Assembly: GCA_029856445.1 (NCBI GenBank)
Contig: JAHQWY010000215.1
Location: 1 to 6,456 of the forward strand
DNA length: 6,456 nucleotides
From: Promethearchaeia archaeon
GTDB taxonomy: Archaea > Asgardarchaeota > Lokiarchaeia > Sigyniarchaeales > SOKP01
Reading direction: 5' to 3'
Shown here: positions 6,397-6,456 of the stretch, one piece after another
Layout of the letters: each line of letters opens with the position of its first letter
Numbering within the stretch: the first letter of the stretch is position 1
The notes under the pieces: generated by a model
Seen by the model: only the letters and a program-made list of their open reading frames with translations
The model's database searches: none
Told to the model about the DNA's origin: nothing
Made by a program: the position numbers and the translations under genes

Positions 6397-6456
6397 TTTA
6401 ATCTAGCTCAATAATTTAATTTTTGTAAAGAAATTATTAGAAAAATTTTAATTTTT

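Noticed and set aside
1..6456. CRISPR arrays, insertion sequences, tRNA or rRNA genes, and plus-strand genes
   Set aside because: I saw no regularly spaced repeats, terminal inverted repeats, transposase-like frame, cloverleaf or rRNA-like GC-rich block, and no convincing plus-strand coding sequence.

Overview
The window is very AT-rich (roughly 30% G+C by eye), and every recognisable gene lies on the minus strand. It is most likely archaeal, possibly an Asgard/Lokiarchaeia-like anaerobe. Supporting signs are low G+C, non-ATG starts, start regions that mostly lack a Shine-Dalgarno site, two GGTGA-type sites where one is present, and an oxygen-sensitive ATP-driven dehydratase module. No lineage marker such as an rRNA is present, so a low-GC anaerobic bacterium cannot be excluded.

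In transcription order (right to left) the window holds two modules. The first (6396-2978) is a 2-hydroxyacyl-CoA dehydratase/benzoyl-CoA reductase-type set: an HgdC-like ATPase activator (6396-5617), a canonical HgdB/FldB-like iron-sulfur subunit (5527-4397), and a divergent second subunit of the same fold (4336-2978). These are the parts expected of an activator dimer that delivers ATP-energised electrons to a heterodimeric iron-sulfur enzyme. No CoA-transferase or acyl-CoA dehydrogenase is in view, so the substrate is unknown.

The second module (2884-286) is tightly packed: a GCS2-family (glutamate-cysteine ligase-like) carboxylate-amine ligase with an unusual C-terminal extension, a gamma-glutamylcyclotransferase-fold protein, and a class I glutamine-amidotransferase-fold protein with its Cys-His-Glu triad. 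All three families are known to make or break gamma-glutamyl amide bonds. The trio may therefore add and remove a gamma-glutamyl group on a thiol or amine, or make a gamma-glutamyl thiol. Its juxtaposition with the dehydratase module is the most interesting point of the window.

At the left edge (263-1) there is coherent coding sequence on the minus strand, interrupted by an in-frame TAA and running off the window. Between the two modules (2977-2885), a short stretch resembles the 3' end of the GCS2 gene and may be a duplication remnant. The right edge (6397-6456) is AT-rich and non-coding; I see no recognisable feature there beyond the lack of a clear ribosome binding site before the TTG start of the activator.
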